A stretch of 64,000 nucleotides of DNA from Nostoc carneum NIES-2107 (GCA_002368155.1 AP018180.1:7434561-7498560), one strand, 5' to 3'; positions 16,522 through 25,791 are shown, counted from the stretch's first letter. Notes: a model not told the origin generated them from the letters alone. Program-made: numbers and translations.

Positions 16522-17913
16522 ATGATTAAACTTCAAGAAAATTCTGCTGAAACAACTGTTGCTAAACTCCCAGACGGGAGGCAAAAATCTCAATTATTGC
16601 AAACCATCAAAATAATTTTACAACCGATTCAAAATCTGGAAAATCTGCGCCAGCGGTATGGAGATATTTTTTATAGTGAATTTGCTAGCTTTCCACCGCA
16701 ATTAATTATCAGTGATCCAAAAGCTATTCAGGAAATTTTTACTGCTGATTCTCAGCTATTTGAATCGGGTGCAGGAAATGAAATTATTCAACCCTTGGTA
16801 GGAGCAAATTCGCTAATTTTATTAGATGGCGATCGCCACGTACAACAGCGTAAGCTTTTAATGCCTCCTTTTCACGGCGAACGGATGCGAGCTTACGGTC
16901 AAATTATCCGCGATATTACAGCGCAAGTTACTAGTCAATGGGTAATTGGCAAACCTTTTGTAGCGCGTTCTAGTATGCAGGATATTTCCTTGCAAGTGAT
17001 TTTGCGGTCTGTTTTTGGGCTGGAAGAAGGAGAACGTTATCAACAAATTAAGCAGCTTTTAGTTGCAATGTTGAATACTTTTAATACGCCATTAAGTGCG
17101 ATTTTACTATTTTTCAAATCGCTACAAAAAGATTTAGGCCCTTGGAGCCCTTGGGGACAATTTGTCCGGCGCAGACAGTTACTCGATAAACTGCTTTACC
17201 AAGAAATCCAAGAGCGTCGAGAGCAAGGTAAAACTGACGGTGAAGATATCCTCAGCTTATTAATGTCTGCGCGTGATGAAGCTGGCCAGCCAATGAGTGA
17301 TGTAGAGTTACGCGATGAGTTGATGACGATGTTATTTGCAGGTCATGAAACAACTGCGATCGCACTGGCTTGGGCTTTATATTGGATTCATTATCTCCCC
17401 GAAGTCCGCGAGAAATTACTACAGGAACTCAATTCTATTGATATCGCTAACGCAGACCCAATGGCGATCGCCCAATTGCCATATTTAAATGCTGTTTGTT
17501 CAGAAACTCTGCGAATTTATCCAGTGGCTTTCTTTGCTTTCCCCCGCATTCTGCGGCATGATATGCAATTCATAGGCTACGATTTACCAAAAGGAATGTA
17601 CCTATCAATCTGCATTTATTTAACTCACCAGCGTTCTGATATTTATCCTGAACCTAAGCGTTTTCGACCAGAACGTTTTTTAGAAAGGCAATTTTCACCC
17701 TACGAATTTATACCCTTTGGCGGTGCTAATCGTCGCTGTCTGGGTGCAGCTTTTGCCATGTTTGAAATGAAACTGGTACTGGCAAATATCCTATCGCACT
17801 ACTCCCTAGAATTGCTGGATAAAGTTCCCTTGCAACCTGTGCGTCGCGGTATAGTATTTGCGCCTCCTGGGGGTGTGCGTTTGGTGGTGAGGGAGAAGGT
17901 GGGGAAGGGGTAA
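16522..17913 (+). CDS. Cytochrome P450 (CYP110-like)
   Basis: The 463-residue P450 shows the I-helix oxygen-binding motif FAGHETTAIAL, the K-helix ETLR, the PERF motif (FRPERFLE) and the heme loop FIPFGGANRRCLGAAFA with the proximal cysteine. AGGGGAAAAG precedes ATG 16522, so that start is chosen over the TTG at 16495. CYP110 enzymes of filamentous cyanobacteria oxidise fatty acids, alkanes or terpenes. There is no terpene synthase or redox partner next to it. The hydrophobic anchor is weak, so it may be soluble or peripheral. Confidence 0.9.
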   Translation: MIKLQENSAETTVAKLPDGRQKSQLLQTIKIILQPIQNLENLRQRYGDIFYSEFASFPPQLIISDPKAIQEIFTADSQLFESGAGNEIIQPLVGANSLILLDGDRHVQQRKLLMPPFHGERMRAYGQIIRDITAQVTSQWVIGKPFVARSSMQDISLQVILRSVFGLEEGERYQQIKQLLVAMLNTFNTPLSAILLFFKSLQKDLGPWSPWGQFVRRRQLLDKLLYQEIQERREQGKTDGEDILSLLMSARDEAGQPMSDVELRDELMTMLFAGHETTAIALAWALYWIHYLPEVREKLLQELNSIDIANADPMAIAQLPYLNAVCSETLRIYPVAFFAFPRILRHDMQFIGYDLPKGMYLSICIYLTHQRSDIYPEPKRFRPERFLERQFSPYEFIPFGGANRRCLGAAFAMFEMKLVLANILSHYSLELLDKVPLQPVRRGIVFAPPGGVRLVVREKVGKG

Positions 17914-17958
17914 TGAGTAATGAGTAATGGGTAATGGGTAATGGGTAATGGGTAATGG
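17911..17958. repeat. Short tandem heptamer repeat (TAATGGG/TAATGAG)
   Basis: Consecutive heptamers TAATGAG and TAATGGG begin at the stop codon of the P450 gene. Heptameric tandem repeats of this kind are characteristic of filamentous cyanobacterial genomes. The stop codon itself is the first TAA of the repeat. Confidence 0.85.
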
Positions 17959-17986
17959 GGAAGGGGTAATGGGAAAACAAACACCG

Positions 17987-18195
17987 TTACTTTAATATTG
18001 CTTTGGTAGTTGCGATTGCATCTATTGCACTATTAACCAAATAAACATGGTCTGGCGAAAGTTTTTTAAAGAACGCTTTGCTTTCTGCATCGTCATTCAA
18101 TAAAATTACTGGCTGATTTGCTTTCACAGCCAAGGCGATTTCCGAAGCAGTTCCCGCACCCATTCCACAGGCAATAATTACATTACTGGAGAGAA
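17987..18195 (-). pseudogene. 3' half of a split SLOG/LOG-family (TIGR00725-like) gene
   Basis: The frame encodes LSSNVIIACGMGAGTASE, then PVILL and a C-terminal helix: the phosphate-binding glycine-rich motif and end of a TIGR00725-type Rossmann protein. The N-terminal half lies at 33429-33711 in the same orientation. Joining the halves at the shared GAA core restores NINVLSSNVIIACG in frame and gives 162 residues, the usual family size. Both halves are free of stop codons and frameshifts. Family members bind nucleotides or their derivatives; the exact function is unknown. As it stands the gene is interrupted by the 15.2 kb element, but it would be repaired by precise excision. Confidence 0.88.
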
Positions 18196-18218
18196 TCCCC
18201 AGAGAGTAAGTTAGTACT

Positions 18219-18539
18219 TTAGTACTCATCGTCACGGATCTGAAAGTCCGATTGTTTATTGAGGAATCCGCCAATCTGCCTCACCCAGTTAGCCAGGCGC
18301 TTAAATTTATGCTCAATCTTGGCATCAAGATTGTGTAGCAAGTATTCAGTAAATAACTTCTTCTCGCCATACTCGGTTAAATGAATATCTAATTTGTGTT
18401 CAATCCGAGTTGTAGTTTTTTCTGTTTCATCTCGCAATTTCTCAATTGCTGAAAATATTTCAGATTTAATTTGAGCCAGTCGCCAAATAATACCCACCAA
18501 AGCACAAATTGAAATAATTGTGTCTAGGTGTTGTTTCAT
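18219..18539 (-). CDS. Small membrane-anchored coiled-coil protein at the element's left end
   Basis: The 106-residue protein has one N-terminal transmembrane helix (TIISICALVGIIWRLA) followed by a long amphipathic or coiled-coil segment (IEKLRDETEKTTTRIEHKL). This plan is common in small phage accessory or holin-like proteins, but no family is recognised. It is the last gene of the minus-strand block, one base after the preceding gene, and its stop lies 23 bp inside the element boundary. Confidence 0.6.
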   Translation of the reverse strand: MKQHLDTIISICALVGIIWRLAQIKSEIFSAIEKLRDETEKTTTRIEHKLDIHLTEYGEKKLFTEYLLHNLDAKIEHKFKRLANWVRQIGGFLNKQSDFQIRDDEY

Positions 18540-18540
18540 A

Positions 18541-18906
18541 TTAATGTAAAGCTTCTAATTTAAAAGTCCATTGAGCAAAATTGCTATTAGGGGTCAACGG
18601 TAGATATCTTGATGCGCGAATAATTGCTGGAGTCCTAATAATATAGCCCTGATTTCTCAACTCATCGGGGACAGGAAAAACATAAATAATCGGAACATCT
18701 TGCACCCGAATATAATATCGATTCAAAGCACTACCATCTGCATAATAAAAACGTAAATAAGCAGCACTTCTAAATTTCCACTTGTCCCAATCATCTTGAT
18801 TGGTGATTGTGGTAGTAACGCGAAAAGTATCAGCTATTACGTCATTCGGGAAAAACTGCCAGCTATTGCTAACAGTTAATTCCCCTATCAAATCCCAACT
18901 AGCCAC
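18541..18906 (-). CDS. Beta-rich unknown protein of the element block
   Basis: The 121-residue protein is rich in aromatic and beta-forming residues (FRSAAYLRFYYADGSALN, VQDVPIIYVFPVPDELR) and has no signal peptide or membrane segment. Its start overlaps the stop of the upstream gene by 8 bp, which suggests translational coupling. I do not recognise a family. A structural subunit role is only inferred from its neighbours. Confidence 0.6.
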   Translation of the reverse strand: MASWDLIGELTVSNSWQFFPNDVIADTFRVTTTITNQDDWDKWKFRSAAYLRFYYADGSALNRYYIRVQDVPIIYVFPVPDELRNQGYIIRTPAIIRASRYLPLTPNSNFAQWTFKLEALH

Positions 18907-19264
18907 GGGACACTACACGACGCGCAAAGCCTACTGATTTAATAACGCCAGAAGTTCCGCCGGGAATTGTAACGGTATTATCAATTAAATCGTCTAAAGC
19001 TGTAGCTAGCTTATCCTTAGCAACAAGTAACTTTAGTGTGGTTCTCCTGTTGGTGCTTGAATTTAGAACAATTGCATTGACTCGGCGGAGAATACCTTTT
19101 AAAAGCAATTCTTTAACCGGATAATCTGGTAAATCAAGGTCTGCTTCATCTAGCGATTCAATTCCAGTAGAAGTAGCGTTAGCTCCAACATATAAACCAG
19201 AAGTACCTTTAAATGGATATTTGACAGTACCAATGGTTGCAACGAGTCTTGTTAACTTTGCCAT
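18899..19264 (-). CDS. Unknown structural-like protein, paralogue of the 19304-19660 product
   Basis: In this 121-residue protein the middle (LLKGILRRVNAIVL...RRTTLKLLVAKDK) aligns by eye with GLCRKIKVSYIDGTKRKTATLIVSADK of the next gene upstream, so the two look like diverged paralogues. Length, predicted beta structure and tandem arrangement would suit repeated subunits of a particle or fibre. No named family is recognised. Confidence 0.6.
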   Translation of the reverse strand: MAKLTRLVATIGTVKYPFKGTSGLYVGANATSTGIESLDEADLDLPDYPVKELLLKGILRRVNAIVLNSSTNRRTTLKLLVAKDKLATALDDLIDNTVTIPGGTSGVIKSVGFARRVVSRG

Positions 19265-19303
19265 TTTTTATTAAGTTTCCTGTGTGCTAAAAGATGAGAA
19301 GAA

Positions 19304-19660
19304 TTAACCCAGAGTGATACTGGTGGGATAGTATGCGGTGCGGATAACTTTTGTTCTGTAAGTTTTACCAGTGAGAGTGGCACGCGCTTGAGGGGCTTTG
19401 TCTGCACTAACAATTAAGGTGGCAGTCTTGCGCTTTGTGCCATCAATATATGAAACTTTTATCTTGCGGCATAAACCTTCAGCAATTGCTCGACCAACTG
19501 TAGTTGAGGGGACTCCCGCCGGAGCATCACCAGTAACTTTAGTGACCCCTAATGAAGTGCCAATTCCTTCATAGACATCGGGTAGTACAAGCAATACTGC
19601 ATTAGTCCCGGAACCAACTACATGAGGCGCATTTTCAACACCACGAACTCTAGAAGCCAT
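19304..19660 (-). CDS. Unknown structural-like protein, paralogue of the 18899-19264 product
   Basis: This 118-residue soluble protein has a disordered-looking N-terminus and a beta-rich C-terminal half with basic patches (RKIKVSYIDGTKRKTATL, TGKTYRTKVIRTAYYPTSIT). It is separated from the gene upstream by 126 bp that contain the hairpin GGAAACC-TATA-GGTTTCC (19734-19751). It may therefore have its own promoter or be expressed at a different level, as expected for a major subunit. That is inference. Confidence 0.6.
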   Translation of the reverse strand: MASRVRGVENAPHVVGSGTNAVLLVLPDVYEGIGTSLGVTKVTGDAPAGVPSTTVGRAIAEGLCRKIKVSYIDGTKRKTATLIVSADKAPQARATLTGKTYRTKVIRTAYYPTSITLG

Positions 19661-19786
19661 AAATTAAATTCAATTTTTTTACAACAATTGACTAATTAAT
19701 AGCTAACACGGGTTTAATGGTGTTCCGGGAGTTGGAAACCTATAGGTTTCCCTATGTCCTGGAATGTCGAATCTTTTTTACGTATT

Positions 19787-20629
19787 TTACGTAATTAGGG
19801 CTGTATTTCTATAAGTAGTATCTATCAGAAAAATTGGGGGTGCTGTACCGCCAAAAGACACATAAGCATACCTGAATCTTAAATTGGCAACTGGTCGATA
19901 TGCAGTTTGCTTGTATTGCTTATTTAAGATGGTGTCAGTTTGGCTAATAACTTGAGTTGTGCTGTCTTTTTCTGGGGTGTTGGCATTAATTTTATTAAGG
20001 TCAAATGGTCTATCTATAACGTTGCATAATTTTTGATATAAAGTGATTCCCTCTTGCTTGGAATTAACCAACCAATAATTACCACGTGGAAAACCATTAA
20101 CAGGGTCAGTGTAACTTACAGAAATTTTGCCAGCAGTGTAAACAATACCTTTATTTGCTGATACAAATTGAGCTTTAATTTCATGAGATAAATCTAATAA
20201 ATTAGCTTTAGTAATTGCTGGTAGTATCTCACCGGATTTTGATGCATAGCGAGTTAATCGGCATGATTTTTCATGGTCTAAGCGTTTGCCATTAGGCGGT
20301 ACAGCTTGCGAATCTTGGGAAAAATATAGAAATAGTTGGGGATGTCCAGCTACAGGCTGAATAATATCTAAATCGCTACCATAAAATATTGATAAGTTTT
20401 TACGACTGTAGCCAATGACATCAAAAAACAATGATGTTCTTAAGTTCCAAGTAGCAATATTATCATCATCTTTCAGCCTGCAAGCTAGTTTTAAGGAAGC
20501 ACGAACGTTGCTTAAATCACCATTACCTTGAACATCATTAAAAAACTTATCAACTCGCTTGTTGTATTCAAGCATATAAGTTTGTTGCAGATGTTCCCAA
20601 CTATCAAAGTTTGCGGGTAATTCTGTCAT
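19787..20629 (-). CDS. Unknown 280-residue protein of the element block
   Basis: The N-terminal third is helical (LQQTYMLEYNKRVDKFFND), and the rest appears alpha/beta with GFPRGNYWLVNSKQEG and AYVSFGGTAPPIFL motifs. It has no signal peptide or membrane helix. The start lies 2 bp after the stop of the 820-residue protein gene, so the two are coupled. No family is recognised. Confidence 0.6.
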   Translation of the reverse strand: MTELPANFDSWEHLQQTYMLEYNKRVDKFFNDVQGNGDLSNVRASLKLACRLKDDDNIATWNLRTSLFFDVIGYSRKNLSIFYGSDLDIIQPVAGHPQLFLYFSQDSQAVPPNGKRLDHEKSCRLTRYASKSGEILPAITKANLLDLSHEIKAQFVSANKGIVYTAGKISVSYTDPVNGFPRGNYWLVNSKQEGITLYQKLCNVIDRPFDLNKINANTPEKDSTTQVISQTDTILNKQYKQTAYRPVANLRFRYAYVSFGGTAPPIFLIDTTYRNTALIT

Positions 20630-20631
20630 AG

Positions 20632-23094
20632 TTAGTCATCCGCATCAAATAAATCTGTAATGTCAAAAGCCGGGACATAAGAAGCAATCTTTGCTGCATC
20701 TCTTTCAGTTTTAACTTTGGCTGCTTCTCCCACATCTAAGCCATCTTTAGTATCAGGTTCTTGTTTAACTGCTTTAACAAATTCTGTGGCTGAATTATTT
20801 AATTCAGTAACAGCGTTGACCGCATCAACAGGAATTTGAGCAACCATTGCAACGGTGTTTGCGCCTTCTTGCAACTGTTGGAGTTTGGTCATCCATTTAT
20901 TATCAAAGCTTGGTTGTGGATTCATCCATGAATAGGCTTTTTCTCCCACTACACCCCAAATCCTCAGAGCATTACCAATTTTCCCTGTGTAACTACCAAT
21001 AACTTCTAGAGCATTGGTAATGACACTATTTACATTCATCAAATTATTTAAAACGTTGGTTGTAGCTTGATAAATCCTATTAGCTTTCTGCCAAGCTGCA
21101 TTTATAGATTGATAATTTTCCTCACCTACAATACCTTTTACTAAATTCTCAACAGTGGAATTGATAATTTGCCCAATATCAATATTGCTTCCTGTATCAT
21201 CTTTTAACCCAATCAAACCAAGAATATTACTTAGGGCACTTCCTAAAGTCGTTGCAATATCATTTGAAAGTTGAAAGGCATTATGTACAGTGGTAGCGAA
21301 AATCATCATGTTGAGGAGTCGGTCAAGGTGCAACCATTTTGAGAAGCGGTCAAGCTTGCCACTGATACCACCGGGAACCTGATCGCCTAGTTTGTTGTTG
21401 ATCACGCCAAGTAATGCTAAGTCAGCCGTGTTTAAGCCAGCGTTGACCGCATCTAAAACAGAGTTGGCGTTGTTGTTGGCGTTGTTTTTGATGTTGCCCA
21501 CGGCATCATTAAGACTCCTGCCAGCACAGCCGCCGTTGAGACTTCTACAAATTGCGGTTCCCGTGGCCTGCTCGATTTGTCCGGTCGTGGGTAAGTCCGG
21601 CTTAATTGTTTTGGCTGTGAGCGCTGGGATAAGTCCCAACTTGGCAGAAATATCATCTAGTTTGGGTAAAGCAGCATCGTTCACTTTCTTTTGCTCTTTG
21701 ATATCTTTTTCTAATTGAGGTATTTTTTGACTAAGATTGCCAGTTTGAATTTTCAAACTATTAATCTCAGATGGTGAAGGTAAAGATTGCTTGGTTTTAT
21801 CTAAGTCAGTTCTTAGCTTCTCAAGTTCTTTGGTTTGTTGTCCCAAGTCAGCTTTAATTTCTGTTTTGAGCTTCTCAAGTTGCTGGGCAGTTTGCGCCGA
21901 TGATGTCGTGGTATTAGAAGATATTGTGACGCTTGTAGATTTAAGAATTTCTGCTTGGGCTGCTCTAATATCTTCATTCCATTTAGCAGCGCCAGCTTCA
22001 AAAGATAAACTGTAAGTATCTTTTAGGCTTTTAGTAACGCCCTCATAACTAGTGACAGTTACCCCACCAATATCTTTAATTTCTTTGCCTTGAGCATCAA
22101 TTTTAGGCTGAATATCTTTTTTGAGGATATCTTTAATTTCTGCTATCTTTCCATCAACATATTTGATAGTAGTACCTACTATTTCGTCAGGCTTGATTTT
22201 AGCAAGCTCTTTTTGAATGTTAATGATAGTGGGAGGAATATTATCTACTTTGTTTGATAAAGATTCATTTTTTTTGATAGCTTCATTAACAGTAGTGGTG
22301 ACCTTGACAATCTCAGCTTTTAAATTGGTAATTGCAGTAGTGCCAGTATTAGAGACTTGAGATTTTAAGGTATCTAGTTGGGTTTTAATAGTTACAATTT
22401 GATTATCAATTCTAGTTCTAATATCAGCTATCTTGGCTTCTACTATTTCTCTACCTTTTCTGGTTTCATACAGTGCATCATTAGCTTGTTTTTTGGCTTC
22501 AACTATTTTACCTTCTAATATCTTTCTTCCGGATCTAACTTCGTAAAGTGCATTATTGGCGTTCTCTTTAATTTTTGTATTATTGCGGTTGAGTTCACCA
22601 ACTTGGGAGTTAATACGACTGACATCTTTATTATTAATATCAAGTCGCTTATTTGTATTATCAATACGAGTTTTTAGTAATTGCAGTAAAGAAAGATTTT
22701 TTGATAAATCAGTTGCCATTCTATCAAAACGCACCTCATTAGCTGCTTGCACAAGTTCATTGAGCTTAAGCATAAATGTTGCTATCCCCAATGAGATTGC
22801 TAAAGCATACAAAGCTCCCATGACACGACCAGACCCCGCCGCTTTTTGTGTTTGGGTTCCGCCTGGTACTTTTTTTAAAAAAGTATCCCAAAGGGTTTTA
22901 GTTTCTTTGGCACTTTTTTTTAACAGTTTCATGCGTTTGGCTGCTGCCCTAGCACCACCCCTACTCATGAATTGAGAAGTGGCACGACTAGCGCGTTTAG
23001 CTTCCAGCAACATTTTTTGAGGGTTGCCGTTCATATACCTAGTAGCTTTGTAAGCTCTTAAGGCACTTGGCGATATTTGCTGAAATACAGTCAT
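20632..23094 (-). CDS. Large coiled-coil membrane protein (tape-measure- or scaffold-like)
   Basis: This 820-residue protein is the largest in the element. It has a basic N-terminal region (1-85, many Arg/Lys), one transmembrane helix (about 91-109), and a very long coiled coil (about 125-490) with repeated units such as NALYEVRSGRKILEGKI and DALYETRKGREIVEAKI. A region with CRSLNGGC follows, then a hydrophobic helical C-terminal half. The length of coiled coil is typical of tape-measure, scaffold or spanning proteins. Its start overlaps the stop of the next gene upstream by 1 bp. The identity is open. Confidence 0.65.
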   Translation of the reverse strand: MTVFQQISPSALRAYKATRYMNGNPQKMLLEAKRASRATSQFMSRGGARAAAKRMKLLKKSAKETKTLWDTFLKKVPGGTQTQKAAGSGRVMGALYALAISLGIATFMLKLNELVQAANEVRFDRMATDLSKNLSLLQLLKTRIDNTNKRLDINNKDVSRINSQVGELNRNNTKIKENANNALYEVRSGRKILEGKIVEAKKQANDALYETRKGREIVEAKIADIRTRIDNQIVTIKTQLDTLKSQVSNTGTTAITNLKAEIVKVTTTVNEAIKKNESLSNKVDNIPPTIINIQKELAKIKPDEIVGTTIKYVDGKIAEIKDILKKDIQPKIDAQGKEIKDIGGVTVTSYEGVTKSLKDTYSLSFEAGAAKWNEDIRAAQAEILKSTSVTISSNTTTSSAQTAQQLEKLKTEIKADLGQQTKELEKLRTDLDKTKQSLPSPSEINSLKIQTGNLSQKIPQLEKDIKEQKKVNDAALPKLDDISAKLGLIPALTAKTIKPDLPTTGQIEQATGTAICRSLNGGCAGRSLNDAVGNIKNNANNNANSVLDAVNAGLNTADLALLGVINNKLGDQVPGGISGKLDRFSKWLHLDRLLNMMIFATTVHNAFQLSNDIATTLGSALSNILGLIGLKDDTGSNIDIGQIINSTVENLVKGIVGEENYQSINAAWQKANRIYQATTNVLNNLMNVNSVITNALEVIGSYTGKIGNALRIWGVVGEKAYSWMNPQPSFDNKWMTKLQQLQEGANTVAMVAQIPVDAVNAVTELNNSATEFVKAVKQEPDTKDGLDVGEAAKVKTERDAAKIASYVPAFDITDLFDADD

Positions 23095-23348
23095 TATTCC
23101 TCTATAAAAGCTTGAATAATTGATTGGAAAATATTGCGGTTATTACTAGCAGTTTTATTGTGTTCTCCGACAGCTTCGGTTAAGTGACCAACATCATCAA
23201 TAAGACTTTGAATAATTCCACCTAAATCTAAAATATCTTTTTCAGCCTTGGCTAATCTCTCGTTGATTTTGGCTAACTTATCAACTTTATTTTCTAACTC
23301 TTGAATTCTTCTATATAGCTTTAAGACCTCATCATCTGTTTGCGCCAT
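23094..23348 (-). CDS. Short coiled-coil protein
   Basis: The 84-residue protein is almost entirely heptad-like (VLKLYRRIQELENKVDKLA, INERLAKAEKDILDL). It overlaps the upstream gene by 17 bp and the large coiled-coil gene by 1 bp. It could be a partner or chaperone of the 820-residue protein (inference from position and coil). Confidence 0.6.
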   Translation of the reverse strand: MAQTDDEVLKLYRRIQELENKVDKLAKINERLAKAEKDILDLGGIIQSLIDDVGHLTEAVGEHNKTASNNRNIFQSIIQAFIEE

Positions 23349-23913
23349 CGAGCTTATCTCCTACTCTTCTTAATCTGCTATCGATGGCTTCACAATCAAG
23401 ACAGTAATAGCCTGGATATGTAGCTTTATTTACTCGCGTTTCGTGGGGAAGACAACCATCGCATTTAACAACATAGGCTGATGTATCGTATACCTCCCAC
23501 CCATAAAAAGAAGTGGCAGTGTATGCACATATCATTTTATTAGCGCTTAGTTCTACTTCGTAATTGTATTTTCTAACAAGATAGGTAGCGTATTCCTCAC
23601 TATGATATTCATCAAAAAATACAGTATATATAAGAATATCATCACTCTGATATCCTCCTTTAAAATATCTCCAGCCGCCCTCAGAAAAATAATATAAATT
23701 CCTATCTCTTACATCGCCATACCAATTACCAGGAATAACATTTACTAGTTGCCGGATATTCTCCCATTGATTCTTGAGATATACCTTTTTTGATGAATTG
23801 TATACATCTACTTTAACAGGAGGGTCATCAAAAACTGCTGTTTTACTGCCGTTGATGGTTTCAACAGTAATACTCGCTTTGGAGTTGTTTGTGCTACAAA
23901 ATTGCTTTGTCAT
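23332..23913 (-). CDS. Unknown protein with C-terminal zinc-ribbon-like cysteines
   Basis: The 193-residue protein has an aromatic-rich beta-like body (NWYGDVRDRNLYYFSEGGW) and ends with two CxxC pairs (CDGC and CLDC about 20 residues apart), a likely structural zinc site. Its ATG overlaps the stop of the upstream gene by 4 bp (ATGA type). No family is recognised. Confidence 0.6.
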   Translation of the reverse strand: MTKQFCSTNNSKASITVETINGSKTAVFDDPPVKVDVYNSSKKVYLKNQWENIRQLVNVIPGNWYGDVRDRNLYYFSEGGWRYFKGGYQSDDILIYTVFFDEYHSEEYATYLVRKYNYEVELSANKMICAYTATSFYGWEVYDTSAYVVKCDGCLPHETRVNKATYPGYYCLDCEAIDSRLRRVGDKLDGANR

Positions 23914-24608
23914 TCTAGCTCTGTTTTTGTAATGACAATTGCTGCATACTTCGTATCATTAATAATTTTTATCCCCCATAGTTCAGCCTTCATTGTTTTA
24001 GAGAACATAAAAGCACCTAAAGCATTGAATATGATTGCAACTAGGATATTCTGTGGTTTACTGGTATCTGATAGAAATAAATCGGAAGTTTTAATTCTGA
24101 TTTCGTTGGCATCCTGTGAGTAATTTAGCCCTAATAATTCAGCTAAGTTATCAATTAATCCAACAGGCTTAAAAGATAAATATCTTAAATTAAATGCTTG
24201 TGATGCACTCTCAGAATAATTTGACTCATACTCCAACCACTCATTAAAACCTACAAAGTATTGAATAGTTGGTACTGTGAACACATCTATTAAGTTGATA
24301 GGTGCTAAGCTATCAAGACTTTGATAGGTGATTGATTGATTAAAGCCGACTCCAATAGGAGCAAAAGGTAGTGTTAAACCACCGAATATTGCTGAAGCAA
24401 TACCAGCGCTATAGCTATTGAAAGTAAGGCTTGGTGATATCTGAAATGCGACTAACGGACTACCAAAACTGATGGAGAGGCTGCTTGTAAAACCACTCTG
24501 AACAGGCAAATAAAATGAATAGAAAGCAAGAGAAGTATTAATACTTCTACTCATTCCAGCCGGATAGGAATTAAAGCTAATGGTTGGTGTAATTCCTATA
24601 TCTGGCAT
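23910..24608 (-). CDS. Unknown beta-repeat protein with internal duplication
   Basis: The 232-residue protein contains two similar halves in its first 100 residues (PTISFNSYPAGMSRSINTSL and SLTFNSYSAGIASAIFGGL), both ending in a Ser/Gly-rich strand. The C-terminal half is more hydrophobic (ILVAIIFNALGAFMFSKTM). The pattern fits a beta-sandwich or fibre-like protein with a membrane-proximal end, but I recognise no family. Confidence 0.6.
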   Translation of the reverse strand: MPDIGITPTISFNSYPAGMSRSINTSLAFYSFYLPVQSGFTSSLSISFGSPLVAFQISPSLTFNSYSAGIASAIFGGLTLPFAPIGVGFNQSITYQSLDSLAPINLIDVFTVPTIQYFVGFNEWLEYESNYSESASQAFNLRYLSFKPVGLIDNLAELLGLNYSQDANEIRIKTSDLFLSDTSKPQNILVAIIFNALGAFMFSKTMKAELWGIKIINDTKYAAIVITKTELE

Positions 24609-24609
24609 A

Positions 24610-25365
24610 TTATTTTAAAAATATGCTTGAGTAAGTGGAACCACCGTTATAAACTTTAATCCAGTCTCCCACTGTTGCAAACAAACCTAGCCCGTTACCC
24701 GCACCAAAAGCAATATCATCCGACGTAATACCTAATACTGATTTGGCGTTGCCATAGACTATCAATCTGGGAATGATATCGTTTTTGTTGTAGTGATTCG
24801 TTAATGGGATATTGCAGGTTAAAACATCCCAAACTGTCGTTCCTAAAAGAGATGCACTAGAGCCAACGCTTCTTAATGTTGGCGGGTTCTGGAAAGCACC
24901 AAATTCAAGGAAAGCGCAATAAAAATTTTCATCAACATTATTAAGGGTAGCTGGTCTTACCCACCCCAGAATGTGAGACGTTAGATTCTGGTAGACCACG
25001 AGAAAGTCAAACTCACCACTATTGTTTCTGAATGTTTTCATGCTAACTGGTGAGGTATTTACAAATGTGATACCAATTCCAGTACTACCGGAATTAGTAC
25101 CAACGTGAGTACTCGCATTCCAGCCAGTATGAAGTGTTTGAGAAACAACCAAGCCACTGGTGACAGATATTTGAAAGTAAACATTGTCATAAGTTTTTCC
25201 CAGTCCCAAAGATTTTTGAAAGACTAGGTTTCTAGTTGTTGACACTGTGTAGTCGTCAATTGCCGTATACCCCAATGTACTCACCCAAGCAGCTTTGATT
25301 GCATCAGCAAGAGAAGTTTGGGTGACTGGAGAAACATCGCTTAAAGCTGTAACTGTGCTTGTCAT
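24610..25365 (-). CDS. Unknown 251-residue protein of the element block
   Basis: The frame is open further upstream, but ATG 25365 lies 4 bp after the stop of the previous gene and starts a plausible N-terminus (MTSTVTALSDVSPVTQTSL). The earlier start would overlap that gene by 86 bp. The body is beta-rich with Gly/Ser/Thr (HTGWNASTHVGTNSGSTG). Adhesin, fibre or virion-surface roles are possible; no family is recognised. Confidence 0.6.
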   Translation of the reverse strand: MTSTVTALSDVSPVTQTSLADAIKAAWVSTLGYTAIDDYTVSTTRNLVFQKSLGLGKTYDNVYFQISVTSGLVVSQTLHTGWNASTHVGTNSGSTGIGITFVNTSPVSMKTFRNNSGEFDFLVVYQNLTSHILGWVRPATLNNVDENFYCAFLEFGAFQNPPTLRSVGSSASLLGTTVWDVLTCNIPLTNHYNKNDIIPRLIVYGNAKSVLGITSDDIAFGAGNGLGLFATVGDWIKVYNGGSTYSSIFLK

Positions 25366-25369
25366 TTGA

Positions 25370-25699
25370 TTAATAATCCATAGGATTAGTTGTGCTTGCG
25401 GGTTCCTCTTTGTAAAGCTCAACCGTGTAAGAGGTAACGCGATAGCGAATTGCATTTTGGGTTAATAGACTTTCACTCGGTTCGCTGATCACCACAGAGA
25501 CATCAGAACTTGCAGTTCTTGATGTCTCGTTGAGAACAGTTGAACCTTGAAGCAGAAATGCTACGAAAAGTGATTCAGCATTATTTGTTGATGAGGCGAT
25601 TAGTCCCACACCAGTTAAACCTGATTTAGGAATGACAACTTCATCAGCATCTTGAGTTGTGCCTGTTCCAAAAACTTGAGCTAAGGTTGGCTCCGCCAT
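25370..25699 (-). CDS. Unknown 109-residue protein, first gene of the element block
   Basis: This Thr/Ser-rich protein has alternating hydrophobic residues (LFVAFLLQGSTVLNETS, YRVTSYTVELYKEEP), which suggests beta structure. It opens the eleven-gene minus-strand block. The 217 bp between it and the divergent tyrosine recombinase gene hold two strong palindromes and presumably the promoters of both units. Confidence 0.6.
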   Translation of the reverse strand: MAEPTLAQVFGTGTTQDADEVVIPKSGLTGVGLIASSTNNAESLFVAFLLQGSTVLNETSRTASSDVSVVISEPSESLLTQNAIRYRVTSYTVELYKEEPASTTNPMDY

Positions 25700-25759
25700 A
25701 AAACTGGATTTTTTATTGAAGTGAATAAATCCGTTCTAAAGCCCAATTGAAAAATAGTA

Positions 25760-25791
25760 AATCTTCCACTTTTATGTAGAAGTGGAAGATT
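25760..25791. promoter_or_regulatory. Perfect 12-bp-arm palindrome in the divergent promoter region
   Basis: The arms AATCTTCCACTT and AAGTGGAAGATT enclose an 8-base loop. It lies between two divergent genes, so it does not terminate a coding transcript. It could be an operator, a recombination site or a single-strand hairpin signal. Confidence 0.6.

Noticed and set aside
17987-18274. An independent 95-residue gene with start at 18274 or 18229
   Set aside because: The first residues come from element sequence; family similarity begins only at LSSNV, so it is the 3' part of the split gene.
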